A stretch of 64,000 bases of DNA from Hymenoscyphus infarciens (GCA_001414345.1 LLCB01000390.1:1-64000), one strand, 5' to 3'. Numbered from the stretch's first letter, positions 10,411 through 22,627 are shown. The notes: generated by a model not told the origin, from the letters alone. Program-made: numbers and translations.

Positions 10411-12704
10411 ATGGTGGGGCTTGGTCCAAGAAAGCCGCCTTCCCGTAAGGGTATGTATCACGGTCTTTCTACTCTGTCCATAGTGCTGCTGTCGAAGTGA
10501 AGAATGAGGACATTCGGAGAGTCGGAGCTTTCTCTCCTCATGCCGATTTCATTGCCTCTCTTGCCTTGCGTCTCTACAATTTCTTGCTCTTCACCTTGAC
10601 ACTTTTTACCCCGCCGTTCCCGATCACCACCCAACCCCATTGCTCTCAACTCGCAACTCGCAACTACAAGAATCAGAGCTAGTTGAGACTCCAAAATGGC
10701 CCATCGTTTGTTTCGTGATGGAAAGATTGCCCCAGAATCAGGTCTTAAATTTCACGTTTCTGTTTCTCCATTTAAATGTTGGACAGCTGTGGACCGACCA
10801 AAACTACTCCTGTGTCTGTTGTCCAAGAAGCCAAACTTTGTTTGCAGGTAGTTCACTCTCCATAGCAATCTTGTCTTTGGCAATGTTGCCGTGGGGTGCT
10901 ATACACTCTTTTGACTCCTTCAACCAAAAAAAGAAAGCAATCTTGTGTTCCTATCACGTGGGCATGGGGGTCTTTTGTCATTTCCTGCTGGCCTTTCTTG
11001 TCATACCTCTGCGCATTACTTCATATAATCCATCTTTGAGGGAAGTATGCTGATATTCGACTACAGGATCGATGGCGGACGTACCCAAGGACTTGGTCGC
11101 CGAGATCAAGAGACTTGAGGAGCTGTTCACGGTTGACAAGGCAAAGTTGAAGACCATCACTGATCATTTCATAACCGAGCTTGAAAAGGGTAAGTCAAGA
11201 TTACAAAAACTATACAGCTCGCAGGTTCCTGACCAATGAATAGGTTTGAGCGTCGAGGGTGGTAGCATTGTAAGTTGGCTTACTCGGTCGCTTGCAGTGT
11301 AGGCTAGGCTAATCGAAAATAGCCCATGAACCCAACTTGGTGCATGTCCTTCCCAACTGGAGATGAAACTGGAACTTTCTTGGCCCTTGACATGGGTGGA
11401 ACCAACCTAAGAGTTTGCGAAATCATCTTGACTGATCAGAAGTCCGAATTCGACATCATCCAATCGAAATACCGTATGCCAGAAGAACTCAAGACTGGTG
11501 ATTCCGATGAACTTTGGGAGTACATCGCAGATTGTCTTCAGCAATTCGTCGAGTCTCATCACCCAGAGTCAGACTTGGAAAAGCTAAATCTTGGATTTAC
11601 CTTTTCTTACCCAGCTACTCAAGATTACATAGATCATGGTGTTCTCCAACGTTGGACTAAGGGTTTCGATATCGCAGGCGTTGAGGGTGAGAACGTTGTT
11701 CCTATGTTCGAGGCCGCCATCGCCAAGAGAGTAAGTTGTGCCAGTAATTCCTGAAGACCAACATCTAATGCTCTTCTAGGGTGTTCCTATCAAGCTTACC
11801 GCTCTCATCAACGACACCACCGGTACTTTGATCGCCTCGGCATACACTGACACCAAGATGAAGATTGGTTGTATCTTTGGTACGGGTTGCAACGCAGCCT
11901 ACATGGAGAACTGCGGATCAATCCCAAAGATTGCTCACCTAAACCTACCACCTGATACTCCAATGGCAATCAATTGCGAATGGGGTGCATTCGACAACGA
12001 GCACAAGGTTCTACCAAGAACACCATACGATATCATTGTTGATAAAGATTCTCCGCGTCCAGGCCAACAAGCCTTTGAGAAGATGATTGCTGGTCTTTAC
12101 CTTGGAGAGATTTTCCGACTTGTTTTGGTTGGTCTTCACGATAACAAGGATATTCACATCTTTGAGGGTCAAAACATCGACAAGCTTCGCAAGGCATATA
12201 CCTTGGATTCATCTTTCCTTTCTTTGGTTGAAGAGTAAGCTCTTCTTTCCCACATCTAATTACGTGCTAACAAATTCCAGGGATCCATTTGAGAACTTGT
12301 CCGAGACCGCCGACCTCTTCGCCATGAAACTCCTCATCTCCGCCAACCGACCAGAACTCGAGCTCATCCGTCGTCTCGCAGAATTAATCGGTACACGTGC
12401 CGCCCGCCTCTCCGCCTGTGGTGTCGCCGCAATCGCCAAGAAGAAGGATTACAAGACCTGTCACGTTGGAGCTGACGGATCCGTTTTCAACAAATACCCC
12501 CACTTCAAGGCTCGTGGTGCTCAGGCCCTTCGTGAGATTTTGGATTGGCCGGACAAGAAGAATCCTAAGGAGGAGGACCCGATTGAGGTTTTGGCTGCTG
12601 AGGATGGATCTGGTGTTGGAGCCGCTCTCATTGCGGCGCTGACTTTGAAGAGGGTTTCGGAGGGGAATATGGCGGGTATTTTGCACCCTGAGAATTTCAA
12701 GTAG
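10411..12704 (+). CDS. hxk1: Hexokinase
   Basis: Six exons in consistent phase: 10411-10450, 11067-11189, 11244-11269, 11323-11730, 11780-12234 and 12281-12704, giving 491 aa, typical of a fungal hexokinase. It phosphorylates glucose and other hexoses with ATP at the start of glycolysis. Visible motifs are the phosphate-binding LALDMGGTNLRVCE, the sugar-binding LGFTFSYPATQ and INDTTGTL, the glycine loop GCIFGTGCNAAYME, NCEWGAFD with the glucose-contacting Glu, and HVGADGSVFNKYPHF near the adenosine pocket. The N-terminal MVGLGPRKPPSRKGSM and the overall motifs fit the hexokinase (hxkA-type) clade rather than glucokinase. The first exon codes only 13 residues and is followed by an unusually long 616-bp intron; the other introns are 46-54 bp. 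The gene symbol follows fungal convention and is not proven. Confidence 0.96.
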
Positions 12705-13270
12705 ATTCTGTGCTCGCTTTTTGGTAGCTTTTTCTTGCTGCTTGAGAGTTTGGTATTTTGCTTCTAGTTTGGAGAGGCTTTGGCTAGCTTGGCCAGCTTG
12801 CTTGGCTCAGGCTTTTTATGATATGTGAATGATTGAGAAAGATGACAAGATGAGATGATAAAAGGTTCCTTTTTTTTAGGGGTTCTATCCTTTTTTGATT
12901 TGATTCTTTGATACAATAAAAGACTTTACATTCTTTCGAAATTCGCATTTTATCCTGCTTAAGAAGATTTTACTGTGAAGAGCTTGAGAAGATTATCTTG
13001 CCCTCCTAAAGAGGGGAGAGGGGTTGTGGGAAAGAATCCACCGTTAGACAAGCAGCGAGGCAGGGGTGATATTGTTTAAATTTGTTTACTAAAAGAATCA
13101 AAATCCGAGTTTTGTTCCAGCTCTGGGATAATATGTCTCTCATTGTTTCAGATCTAAGAGAGCTTGAATACAAAGGTATTTTAACCCCCTTCTCACTGTC
13201 ACTTCTGCGAAGCAAAGGTCCTAATATCAGGTCTTCAGTAACATATAAACCAGGCTCTAGCAGGACCTAT
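12705..13270. other. hexokinase 3' flank
   Basis: T-rich 3' region with AATAAA-like sequence near 12915 (ACAATAAAAGAC). No further gene is seen before the AT-rich block begins near 13270. Confidence 0.4.
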
Positions 13271-14278
13271 TAACATAGAGTTATATAGATACTATATATA
13301 AATTAAGTCTATACCGAGTATAGATAGTAAATAGAAGTAGAAAGACAACTCTAACTATATTAGTAACTTACTTAATTTATTATACTATAACTACTGTTTA
13401 GAAATAGTTTATTCTTACTTAGAAGTTATGATCTAGGTTGGAAGAATAGTTTTTCTAAGGTGTTATACTACGTTACGTTATATTACGTTATAGTAGGTGA
13501 TAATTAGGTCTATCTAAGGAATATTCCTCTTACGGATATTCGTAAAAATTCGCAAATCTATAAGACTATAAGGCTTATAAATATCTTCACGAGTAACTCT
13601 TTTCCTACTAAGATAAATATTAAAGAGAAGTCTTAATTTAATAAATATTCTCTTTTTACTAAGTTGATTTTATCGTATTATAAAAGAGTATTACGTCTCT
13701 AATAAAAGAGTTATATAAGCTTTATATATACTTTGATTTAACTTATCAACTAGTATAAATTAGTTAGATTAATTATATTCTAGGATATTTAGAGATAGAG
13801 AAAGTTATTAAATCTCTAGAAGAATAAGAATAAGAGTTTAGTTCTTTTTCCACGTATATAAATTTTTTATAAATACTTATAAATAATTATAAATATACGA
13901 CCTTTACTATAGATATAAATACTATAAATAATAAGTATCTAATAATCTACGAATATCTTTGTTAATTCCTTAGAAAGATTTAGTAATAATTCGCGTTTTT
14001 ATCTACTCTATCTATCTTCTTTATATATCTTCGCTAGATAACTTAGTCTACGCCTAGCTATCTCGTTTAGCCTTTCTAGTCTCTTCTTACTAGATAAATA
14101 TTCTAGATATTCTACTCTAGCCTAGCTTAGATAGAGTAGATTACCTAGTCTAGTCTTAGAGAGTAGTAGACGAGATAGAGTATTCTACTTATAAAGAGAA
14201 ATATTATAATTCTAATAGCTAGTAGTAGAGAATATATAATTAAGACACTATAAATCTAGATTTAGTAATTATAGTATT

Positions 14279-14390
14279 CTAAAAACAACTAAATCGTAAA
14301 TCGTAAATCGTAAATCGTAAAATATTACTTTTTATAAGTAAAAAAGAGAATAATTAAAATCCCTCTCTCTCTTTATTCTCTCTCTCTCCT

Positions 14391-14422
<32 letters not shown>

Positions 14423-14592
14423 TTATATTCTTATCTATACTCTTTTAGTATATATAATAAATAAAAGAATAGAATAAGAAGTAAGAGAGTAAGTAGATAG
14501 TATAATATACTTTACGATTAGCTATAGCTCTTAGCTATAACTACTTAACTTTTATAATTTATAATTTATAATTTATAATTTAGTTATTTTTA
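14279..14592. repeat. inverted-repeat element with minisatellite arms
   Basis: The left arm (14279-14321) is a run of AAATCGT units after CTAAAAACAACT. The right arm (14550-14592) is a run of TTTATAA-type units ending in TTAGTTATTTTTAG. The right arm in reverse complement matches the left with C/T changes, so the two are mirror copies, one more strongly C-to-T converted. Sequence at and beyond the right arm (14542-14630) resembles the less mutated sequence at 32152-32235. No target duplication was found. Confidence 0.55.
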
Positions 14593-14753
14593 GACTTTTA
14601 TACTTTTATAACGCTCTAGTAATAGAATCTTATAAATAAAATAATATATTAGTTATTAAATAGTATATAGTAGATAAGAACTAGATTATTTACTACTATA
14701 GATAAAGTATTTAAAGAAAGTAAGTCTTACTTGATTTTATTATATAGTAATTA

Positions 14754-15296
14754 ACTAATTTACTCTCTATTTAATTCAAAAGGACTATTTTACTCTCTAA
14801 TTAATTTAAAAGAACTAATTTACCTCTCTTATAGAAAGAGAGGTTTTTGAGTTAGAAAAGAGCGATATTCTAGTAAATAAAAGCTTATATATTAAAATAG
14901 TAGAACTTAATTACTTAACTATTATACTAGCTATTCCTTCTCTATCTTCTATCTTATATACTAGTATCGCGCCTCTAATCGTTGATTTAAGTAATAAAAG
15001 CTCTAAGCGAAAGAGTAAAGACTTTTAGGCTTAACTAATAGTAAAGGGATTACGAAGTAGCTTACGAAGTAGGAAGTAGATAGTGTAGAAGTAGGTAAGT
15101 TTATTATATTTATTAATTTTTTAGTATATTAATATAACGAAACTAATAAATAATAGAAATATTCAGCTAACTAGAATATCTCTCTTTTCTAACCTAAATA
15201 CCTCTCTTTTAGTAAGAGAGGTAAAGTAGTCCTTTTAAATTAATTAGAGAGTAAAATAGTTCTTTTGAATTAATTAGAGAGTAAATTAGTCAAATA
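14754..15296. mobile_element. MITE-like element with ~90-bp terminal inverted repeats
   Basis: The left terminus (about 14757-14848) and the right terminus (about 15203-15296, reverse complement) are near-identical over about 90 bp. Each begins ACTAATTTACTCTCTA and holds two tandem copies of a TTTACTCTCTAATTAATT-type module, ending in an ACCTCTCTT...AAGAGAGGT hairpin. The interior of about 350 bp has no coding potential. No convincing target duplication is visible. A non-autonomous DNA element is the simplest reading; the superfamily is not assigned. Confidence 0.65.
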
Positions 15297-15520
15297 CCGT
15301 TCATCATATTTACTTTAATAGAGATAGGCTCTTATAGTTAGGTCTGAAGGACTTATATATAAGTCTTAAATAGTTATAGTATATACGTATTAATTAATTC
15401 TAATATATCTTATTTCTCTCTCTCTCTTCTCTCTATCTCTATCTTCTTAATCTTTCTTCTCTCTAAAACCAAATAACTAAGCAAACAAAAAAAATAAAGC
15501 TAAAACCGGGTATTTGTAAG

Positions 15521-17146
15521 ACTTCTAAAAAGAGCCCGGTACTATAAAAATATACATTATTCTAACGTATACGTACGAGTCTTCAAAAGACAAAGGTAGC
15601 AGAAAAAAAGGCATGCTAGATGTAATGTTATACCACAATCCCCCAAGTCGGAAGCATGCTCATCCTATCCTATCCCATTCTATCCCCTAGAAAACAGAGG
15701 ATGAAGAGCAAGTAGCTAGGTATGCTTACAAAACAAACAAATTAAACAAACCAAAAATCACAGAAACGAACAATGATACAGGAAGAAGTATAGTATAGTA
15801 CAGTATAGCTTCACCGCCCGTATTCGCTCGTTTTCACCCCCCCCCCTTCAAGCCCAACACGTCAGGTCGTTCAACTCCGTCCACGGGAATTCAGGTCCCT
15901 ACCCACACACCCATTCTAGAAAGCCAGCCTCCTTCGAAACCTTTAAACACCGACGAAAGAATAAAAGCTTCCGTGACACAAAAACAGCCGTGACTCCGGG
16001 AATGAGATGAGGTGAGCTGCCTCGTTTTTCCCACCTCTTAAACTCCTTTTCTCTATCTCCAATGCCCCTAAGAATACTAGTACCCAGTCCACCCGGTCCC
16101 ACCAAACCATGTACGGAGTTCGCACAAGGATTCAGCACAGCGGGTCAGCCTCTTCCAGTTCGATTTTCGGTCCGTGATTTCAGATTTGGAATCAGTGGTA
16201 AGTCTGACTCGGACTCTGACTGACCCAACCCCCCGAGGCAATTCAGCCCCTAAACTCGAACCTGAACTCCGAAGCACAGCAGACCCAACCCAACAGTCAA
16301 AAGCAGTATCCAGGCACCGAACCGAAGCCCATGTGTATGGGCATGTGCGATGAAGGTATGCAATAATATGCACCCACACACCAACATGCGCTACACAACA
16401 GAGCAGACATGTGGAAGCCCCGTTGTTAAAATACGCCGTCTAAACCCAAAATGTCTTGTGCTTTCGGTGTTTCGTTTCGAAAAAAAAAAAAAGAATCCCC
16501 GAGCGATAGGTAAGCCACCATGACCTAACGAGCGTTAGACACCATCCCACTCCTCCAAGACCCGAAGAGCAAGAGCGTTGAGCTAACAGCGGCACCATCG
16601 ATAACAAACATTGGCAGAAAAAGAACCGTGCTTTGGGTTCCCTTGGAGCCGTTGAAGCCAATGTAAACCATATTCTTGATTGTTGACTTGTGACCGTTAG
16701 ACCACCAACCTCCTCTCAAGCCATCATCCAGCCATCGATCCATTCATTTCTCGACCGAAAATCCGAGGTATGTCTGCACGATTCGGCAACCCCCTCGTGA
16801 ATCGGCGAACAAACCTTGGGACACCAACGATCACCTGCAAACCAGGGTATATGACTGCAATACCTCGTATGCACGTTTTTTCCTCACCGTGCTTGCCTTG
16901 GGAAGAGTGAAGCAAATGCAGGTCCCATAATCCCCGAGCCCTCGTGTTGTGAGCTTGTCATGTCGGAAGTCCGGTGGTTGATGTGTGGCATGGATGTGGC
17001 GCTCGGTTTCCGGATGCGTCACCTGACAAGAGACGACTACACTTCTTGTTTGTTGGTTGTAGGGAGGTACCTGTTGTCGAAAGAGTGTAAAATCCGTGAG
17101 GAAATTGCTGTTGGGTATGGGAGGGGATGTTGAGAGGATCGAATAT
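15521..17146. other. intergenic region, no gene recognised
   Basis: About 1.6 kb of ordinary composition with homopolymer runs (poly-C near 15837-15847, poly-A near 16479-16491). Several small minus-strand ORFs exist but none resembles a protein family and none has a convincing gene structure. Part may be the 3' UTR of the DUF1752 gene that ends at 17147. Confidence 0.4.
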
Positions 17147-18697
17147 TCAGACTCCCTCCCACCAATCCGCCTCATCCACATCAACCTGATTATGCCACTC
17201 CGGATATTTCTCCCCCAAACTCGCTTGTTCGACCCATGGCTTGACTTTCTCCTCTCCGACAATTGATAAGGCCAATTCATCCCTTATTATAGAACCGCCC
17301 AGAGATAAAGTTTCTCGAGCGGAACTGGAGGTCGTGTGTAAACCAGTTGCTCGTCCGTGACGCACAAGGCCACCAAAGTAATCTTCCGCTGCTTCCTCGT
17401 CGGAATCTGATGATGTGTCGGAGGTCATGGAGTCTTGAAGGGAGTCTGAGCTCGAAGAGGTATCCTGGTTGAGATCAAGATGAGAGATCCTGGATTGGGA
17501 TTTTAGGATTGTGTGGAAGGATTTTGGTGATAGGTTGTCGTTCTGCTCTTCTTCGTCGTCGGAGGTTTCTTCCGCTGAGACCTCAAATATGGATTCAATT
17601 CTCATTTTCATCGGTGTTGTGATAGGTTCCTCGAGATCATCATGGAATCTCACACTCTTACTTGAATTTGTTCTTACAATTCCACTTGAGACGAGACTTT
17701 GGCGAACTTCTTGTACTAATTGCCTTGGTAACGACGCATTTCTGTTCTTCTGCGAGAGATTCTGAGCTTCTTCAGCTGCGAGAGCGGCTTGACGGACTAG
17801 TGCTGCTGATGATATCGAGCGACGTAATAATGTTTCCGACAATGTTGGCTTCTTGAGAATGGGTCGGATTGGCGACGACGACCTGGTTGGTAAAGATGCG
17901 GAGCGAGACATTGGTGTTGAGTATGGCTCAGTTGGTATTGTTGCTCCTGGGTGAAGAGGCCCATAGAGCCATGTTGTATCGCGATCCTTTTGCCTATCAA
18001 TGGTGTCAGGAAAAAGAAAAATGCAGGTGGAATATGTAGACAAGGTGACAGGTCATGTGACGTACCAGTTAATTGTCTTGGGCTCCGTGGTTTCCAATTG
18101 ATATCGCTCCTTCATCCATAACCTCCAAGATGCGTTGATTAGACGAGTGCTGTTGTTGTAAACTTTCCGTGAAGACTTGGCCTTTAAATATTTCCAGGTA
18201 GCAAAAAGTTCTTCCTCGGTCCATTCGTGGGAGAGAAAGTCTACGTGTTTCGAAGGTGTAGCGAGGACGGCGGTATCATCTTCAGCTCGCTCGACGTGCT
18301 CCGGCTGAGCTGGTTGCGAGGATCCAAGTGAAGTGAGAGAAGCCGTAGATAATGATGCGACTAGAGATTTGGTCTCCTCGTATGAGGGCAGTGAGATGTG
18401 ATCCTCATCATGAGAAGCGCCCAACGATTTAAAACTCATGGTGCAAGTCGATTGAGATAACGATCTGGATAATCTGGGCGCTGCTCCCACATGCAATTCA
18501 GTTTCCCTCTCAGAATCCGAATCGTAATCAAATAGGTCATCCCTCATGTCGTCCAAGGTCGGCATCGCCGGGAAGGCCGAGATGGAAAGATTTACGGGTT
18601 TCCTCGACGGTTTCGCAATTGATGTCGGTGGCGCTGGGTTGTAGGAAATGATATCTTCCCATTCAAAGTATTCGTCCTGAGGGATATCTTCTCCCAT
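17147..18697 (-). CDS. DUF1752 (GATA-like) regulatory protein, Reg1-like
   Basis: Two exons, 18697-18066 and 17993-17147, joined across a 72-bp GT-AG intron, giving 492 aa. Residues about 160-205 (EWTEEELFATWKYLKAK, NSTRLINASWRLWMKE) match the fungal DUF1752 / areA GATA-like domain, also found in yeast Reg1 and Mks1. The remainder is Ser-rich and disordered. It includes RPILKKPTLSETLLRRSIS, a conserved signature in these proteins, and TNSSKSVRFHD, where KSVRF fits the RVxF docking consensus for protein phosphatase 1. This suggests a PP1 (Glc7) regulatory subunit acting in nutrient or glucose signalling. The family match is from sequence; the PP1 role is inference. Acidic stretches and many SDS/DSD motifs are possible phosphosites. 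Confidence 0.85.
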
Positions 18698-19454
18698 TAT
18701 GCCGTGCTTCGATTGCCGATATCTCGATCGTGGTACCTCGGCGAATGGTTATTATCCAAGGGGAAGGTGGTAGCCCAGGTGGTAGGTATTACCTATCCCG
18801 TATTATTGCTCCGTCACGTGGAGGTTAGGTTTACCGTGATGCAGGAGTAAATGTGATGCGCTTATTTCCAATTGGTCGTATCGTGATGGTGACTCGCGAT
18901 GCATTATCTGGTATGGTGCGGCGATGTTGACGATGAGATTGTGGGGTGATGTTGATGATATAGTAGAAGCAATGTTGGGCGAGGATTGAGGATAAAGAAT
19001 TGCGGTGGCAGGAGAGGCCTAAATTGTTGAGGAATTTTCAAGTGATGAGTGGCCGTAATGGGAAATTCCAGTCGCGCATGGGGAATAGTTGACTTCCGTG
19101 GTGCTTCCGTGACACTCAGATTTGGTAAGACGGTCGGACCCACCATTGGGTGACCCACACCAGAGATTGGCCCTAGCAAGGCACTAGTCCTAATTAGTCC
19201 TAATTAGTCCTAATTAAAGAAGGAACCAAGTTTTTTGCACAGGCTGCCGAGGTACGACGTTTCCAAATTATCTCACGATGATTGATTCGGTGATGATGTT
19301 TTATAAGGGGTGTTTGTAAGGGGTGTGTTGGTGGTGGCAGTTTCAGCCAGCGGATTGGGGGTAAACGAGCGATGATGGGGTACGGAGTAAGGGTGAGGCG
19401 AGTAAAGTTGAAAGGGAGGAGAGCCTGGAAAGAGAGAGGTGGACACTCTCGTTA

Positions 19455-19488
<34 letters not shown>

Positions 19489-20550
19489 AAGAGTAGGGCC
19501 TGGGCTGGGGATAACGTAAGGGGGTATGGGAGTTATTCTGAATAACTTCTGTTAGACTGTTCTATAACTCTGTTACTTGTCAGACTTGCGCCTCCAACTT
19601 ACATCTCTCCCCTCCCACTCAGCATCATTCTTACCCTTCACCGCGGTCTGACACGGTGTCTTGTGTCTGGCGCCTTCCAAAAAGGTTCAAAACAATCCAA
19701 GATCGTCATTGTGGCTGCAGCTGCTACCGACAGTACAGTTCGTGAACAGCTCGTAGTTCCATCAAAACGTTGGACCTAATTCATGACAACCGGGATGGGC
19801 TCTGCTGTCATGGGGCATGGGGCATGGGCCATGGGCCATGGGCCATGGCACAAAGAAAGTGTCAAGTACTGGTAGAGTATCTGTCAGTCTCTTGTTGACG
19901 GACATCCGACGAGCCTCTCAGAAAACGAGGTGTGTTCATATTCATTCCTTATTCCCAAGGCATCAAGCCAGCAAGCCAGCCCAGCTTCCCCAACATTTTT
20001 CGGAAAAGTGGGTCCGGGTACAACGGAAGCCCACTTCCAACTTTCGTCGGGTCTTCCTTCTCCTTCCACCCACTGAATTGACCGTTCCGCGCTCCGATTC
20101 ACCGAAACATACAGATTATGATGTAGGTAACTATATCATTGAATAAGCTCCACTATCATCGCTCATGGTCAGGTCATGGTCACCAGGTCATGAGATGGCT
20201 TCGTTTCTTTTGGAGAGGTTGGACAAGGCACAAGGCGTATTCTAAGCGTGGGGGGTAACTCGACGAAAGCCATCGTGGATCCGTGGTCCCCTAATTTATT
20301 CCTGGCATCGTATGATGCGAATTTCCAAATGCATTCTTGAGAAGATGGGAGAGACAAACAATTCCCCACTTCCCAAAGTGGGTGCAAGTTTTCCTTGCAT
20401 GCATTCCCCAAGGAAAACTAGACTTGAGGTATCCTTCTAAAATTGCTGTGCTTTCAAAGAATGTTGTCCCTCCCATCTGTTGTTACTTTTTCCTGGATCG
20501 CCATCACCAAGGAGCCTCAACTCAACTCAACAATGAACTTCTAACTCACC
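18698..20550. other. intergenic region with short tandem repeats
   Basis: The promoter side of the DUF1752 gene and further non-coding DNA. It contains three copies of a 10-bp TAGTCCTAAT repeat (about 19190-19215), an (AT)n tract (about 19459-19486) and a run of ATGGGGC/ATGGGCC 7-8-bp units (about 19809-19850). No gene is recognised; the small ORFs here look like chance. Confidence 0.45.
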
Positions 20551-20554
20551 GCCC

Positions 20555-20770
20555 CACCAGGGGGTGCAGGAATTCGTGACTGTATTCTCGAAGTACTTAT
20601 ACTTCTATAATTGTTCCAACTTCTTTAGAATAATAAATATATTAAAATCTTAATTGTTTAAGCCTTTTAGAATAATAGAATCGATTTATCGAGTTTTAGA
20701 TAAATAATAGAAGGAATAGTGGAGAGTTAGTCAACTATTCGCCAGTCACGAATTCCTGCACCCCCTGGTG
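20555..20770. mobile_element. 216-bp MITE with 28-bp perfect TIRs
   Basis: Both ends carry the same 28-bp inverted repeat beginning CACCAGGGGGTGCAGGAATT. GCCC lies immediately outside on both sides (20551-20554 and 20771-20774), a plausible 4-bp target duplication. The interior of about 160 bp is AT-rich and non-coding. Perfect arms suggest recent insertion. The superfamily is not assigned. Confidence 0.8.
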
Positions 20771-21002
20771 GCCCGTCCCCGCCGCACTCCCCCAGAGAAA
20801 ATTATACCTTTCTCGAAATACAACATGAAAGAACTTCCTCGCCACAGGGTAAGGTAGAAGCACAATGTCTTATTCTCTTTTCTCAGTTTAAATACCCCAG
20901 AACAACTCTTTCTTCTCCGGGCTGTATATAGCTCACGATCTTGGCATTCTCACTCTCGCTACACTCTCTCCACCCTATCCTCAAACCCGTAAACCCATCT
21001 CA
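20771..21002. other. sequence between MITE and ORF relic
   Basis: Ordinary-composition DNA with promoter-like pyrimidine tracts near 20945-20990. No gene starts here, though a TATA-like CTGTATATAGC lies at about 20922. Confidence 0.3.
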
Positions 21003-21325
21003 AGAACAAAAGAAATAAAGACACCACCATACGTCGGTGTCTATATTGCGGTAAGAAATAGAGGAGGGAGAGGAGACATGAAATTCCTGCTGTTTCTGTG
21101 AGGCCCGGCTTAGAGACTATTGATGAGAGGGAGTTTTGGGAGAAGGAAGTAGACGTAGAGGTGGAGAGGAGGAAGAGGATAGAGGGTTTAAGGACTAAGC
21201 AATTCCTCTAGGCGAATTCTTTTTTGAGAGAGAGGAGTAGGGTCAGGGAGGGGGTTTTAGGGATGGGGATGGGGATGGAGTTGGAGACGATCATAGAAGA
21301 ATACGAGGAGTATGTTTATTCTTAG
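21003..21325 (+). pseudogene. eroded C-terminal ORF relic with two CAG-to-TAG stops
   Basis: One reading frame from 21003 reads KDTTIRRCLYCGKK, stop, RRERRHEIPAVSVRPGLETI, a charged helix-like stretch, KQFL, stop, ANSFLRERSRVREGVLG, and ends at EEYEEYVYS with TAG at 21323-21325. Both internal stops are TAG at positions where CAG (Gln) fits the surrounding codons, as expected from CpA to TpA mutation. The CxxC followed by RRH looks like part of a zinc-binding motif. I do not recognise the family; it may be the end of a transposon protein or a host gene. The 5' part is missing or too mutated to read. Confidence 0.5.
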
Positions 21326-22627
21326 GGTTGGTTGGTTGAGGCTGCTATATATAACTAGGTACCGTCTTTATGTATTTCAATGAACTTTTTTGTTTGTACC
21401 TTGTACTCTATGTTGTGCTTTGCTTTATAAAGGATTAATAGCTAAAAAACTAGTTTTAAGCTTGAACGTCTTAGAAAGTGGAAATAGTAGGAATTATATT
21501 ATTTGAGGAGTTAGATTCCTTTGTATCTAAGTGAGGCTCTTGGTTTTATATTGTGTTATATTATATTATATTATGTTATATTATATTATGTCGTTCTACT
21601 TTGAGATTTATAAAAGTGATGTTTTGAGTAAATCTTCTAGTCCTTTAGTAAGGTTAAGTTTATTACACTTATTCTAATATTTAAATAGAGCTTTTAGATA
21701 GATAATATTCATTATTAAATTTGAATATTTATACTTTTAATACTAAATTTATAAGAAGTAGTAAGATAGTATAAGATTCTAATTATAAGAATAAAAAAAC
21801 ATAGAGACCTTAAAACCCTTACTATTTAGAAAACGCAAAAATCACGTAGCTTATAAGAAGACTTAAGATCTTATATTAAGTCTCGAGGAGAGAGAGAATA
21901 GACTTTTGTCTTTAGAGTTAGCGTTATTATCTTACTTATTTAGGTATAATAGATATAGGCTTTCCTTAATAAAAAATTAAAGAAATAGGAGATAATGACC
22001 TGGTTCTTCTTCTACGTTAATACTCTGCTGTAAACAGTTATTGAAAATATAGTAGTTGCTAGAACCGATAGAAAATAGCCGAGGCAGCTAATCTATTATT
22101 TCTTACTATAGTTCTATATATTATTATAGTATGATAAGTTAGTTAGATTGTTATTCTATCCGAGGTAAGAGGATTAAACTTTATCTACTCAATTTGGAGT
22201 AAGAATAAAGAGCCCCTGGCCCGTGGGTGTGATATAGTTAATTATTAAAAATATCGAAGATAGTAGATACTATCGAGTCGAACTTTTGAAAAAGTCTTTC
22301 TTTATTTTAAGTCGCTATACTAACTATACTAACATGGTTTTAGCTTATATATACACCGAGGTTCGAGACCTCGATTCTTATTTTCCAAGGGTGACTCAAT
22401 TGTTCTCAGGTGTTACTTTGAGAGAGTAAGAGTAACTAGTTAGTTAGCTACTTCAATCTAAAGTATCTAACACGCTGCTTATAGAGTAAGTTAAAGTCAT
22501 AATAAGAATAATTCAGTAACCTTTAGAGATATATTTAAGTCCTAAGTTTAGTATCTAACTATCTATCTTCAAACTTAAATAAGATGAGATAAACCCAGGT
22601 TCTCTAACTATTGCCAGCAACTTAACC
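21326..22627. other. AT-rich non-coding region
   Basis: AT-rich DNA with a (TTATA)n-like microsatellite at about 21560-21590 and stops in every frame. No intact element ends were recognised. It is probably degraded repeat sequence. Confidence 0.45.

Larger units (their letters stand above)
13271..15520. repeat. AT-rich RIP-like block with nested repeats
   Basis: A 2.2-kb block strongly enriched in TA, with stops in all frames and no intact ORF. It holds two inverted-repeat elements described separately (14279-14592 and about 14754-15296), a (CT)n run at about 14380-14417 and scattered short tandem repeats. Such islands between normal genes are typical of ancient, RIP-mutated transposons. Confidence 0.7.

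Noticed and set aside
15899..16915. Chain of overlapping minus-strand ORFs of 60-100 codons
   Set aside because: They lie in different frames, contain no domain, and cannot be joined by convincing splice sites.
22360..22395. GAGGTTCGAGACCTC resembling a tRNA T-arm
   Set aside because: No D-arm, anticodon arm or acceptor pairing within the required distance; it is just a palindrome.
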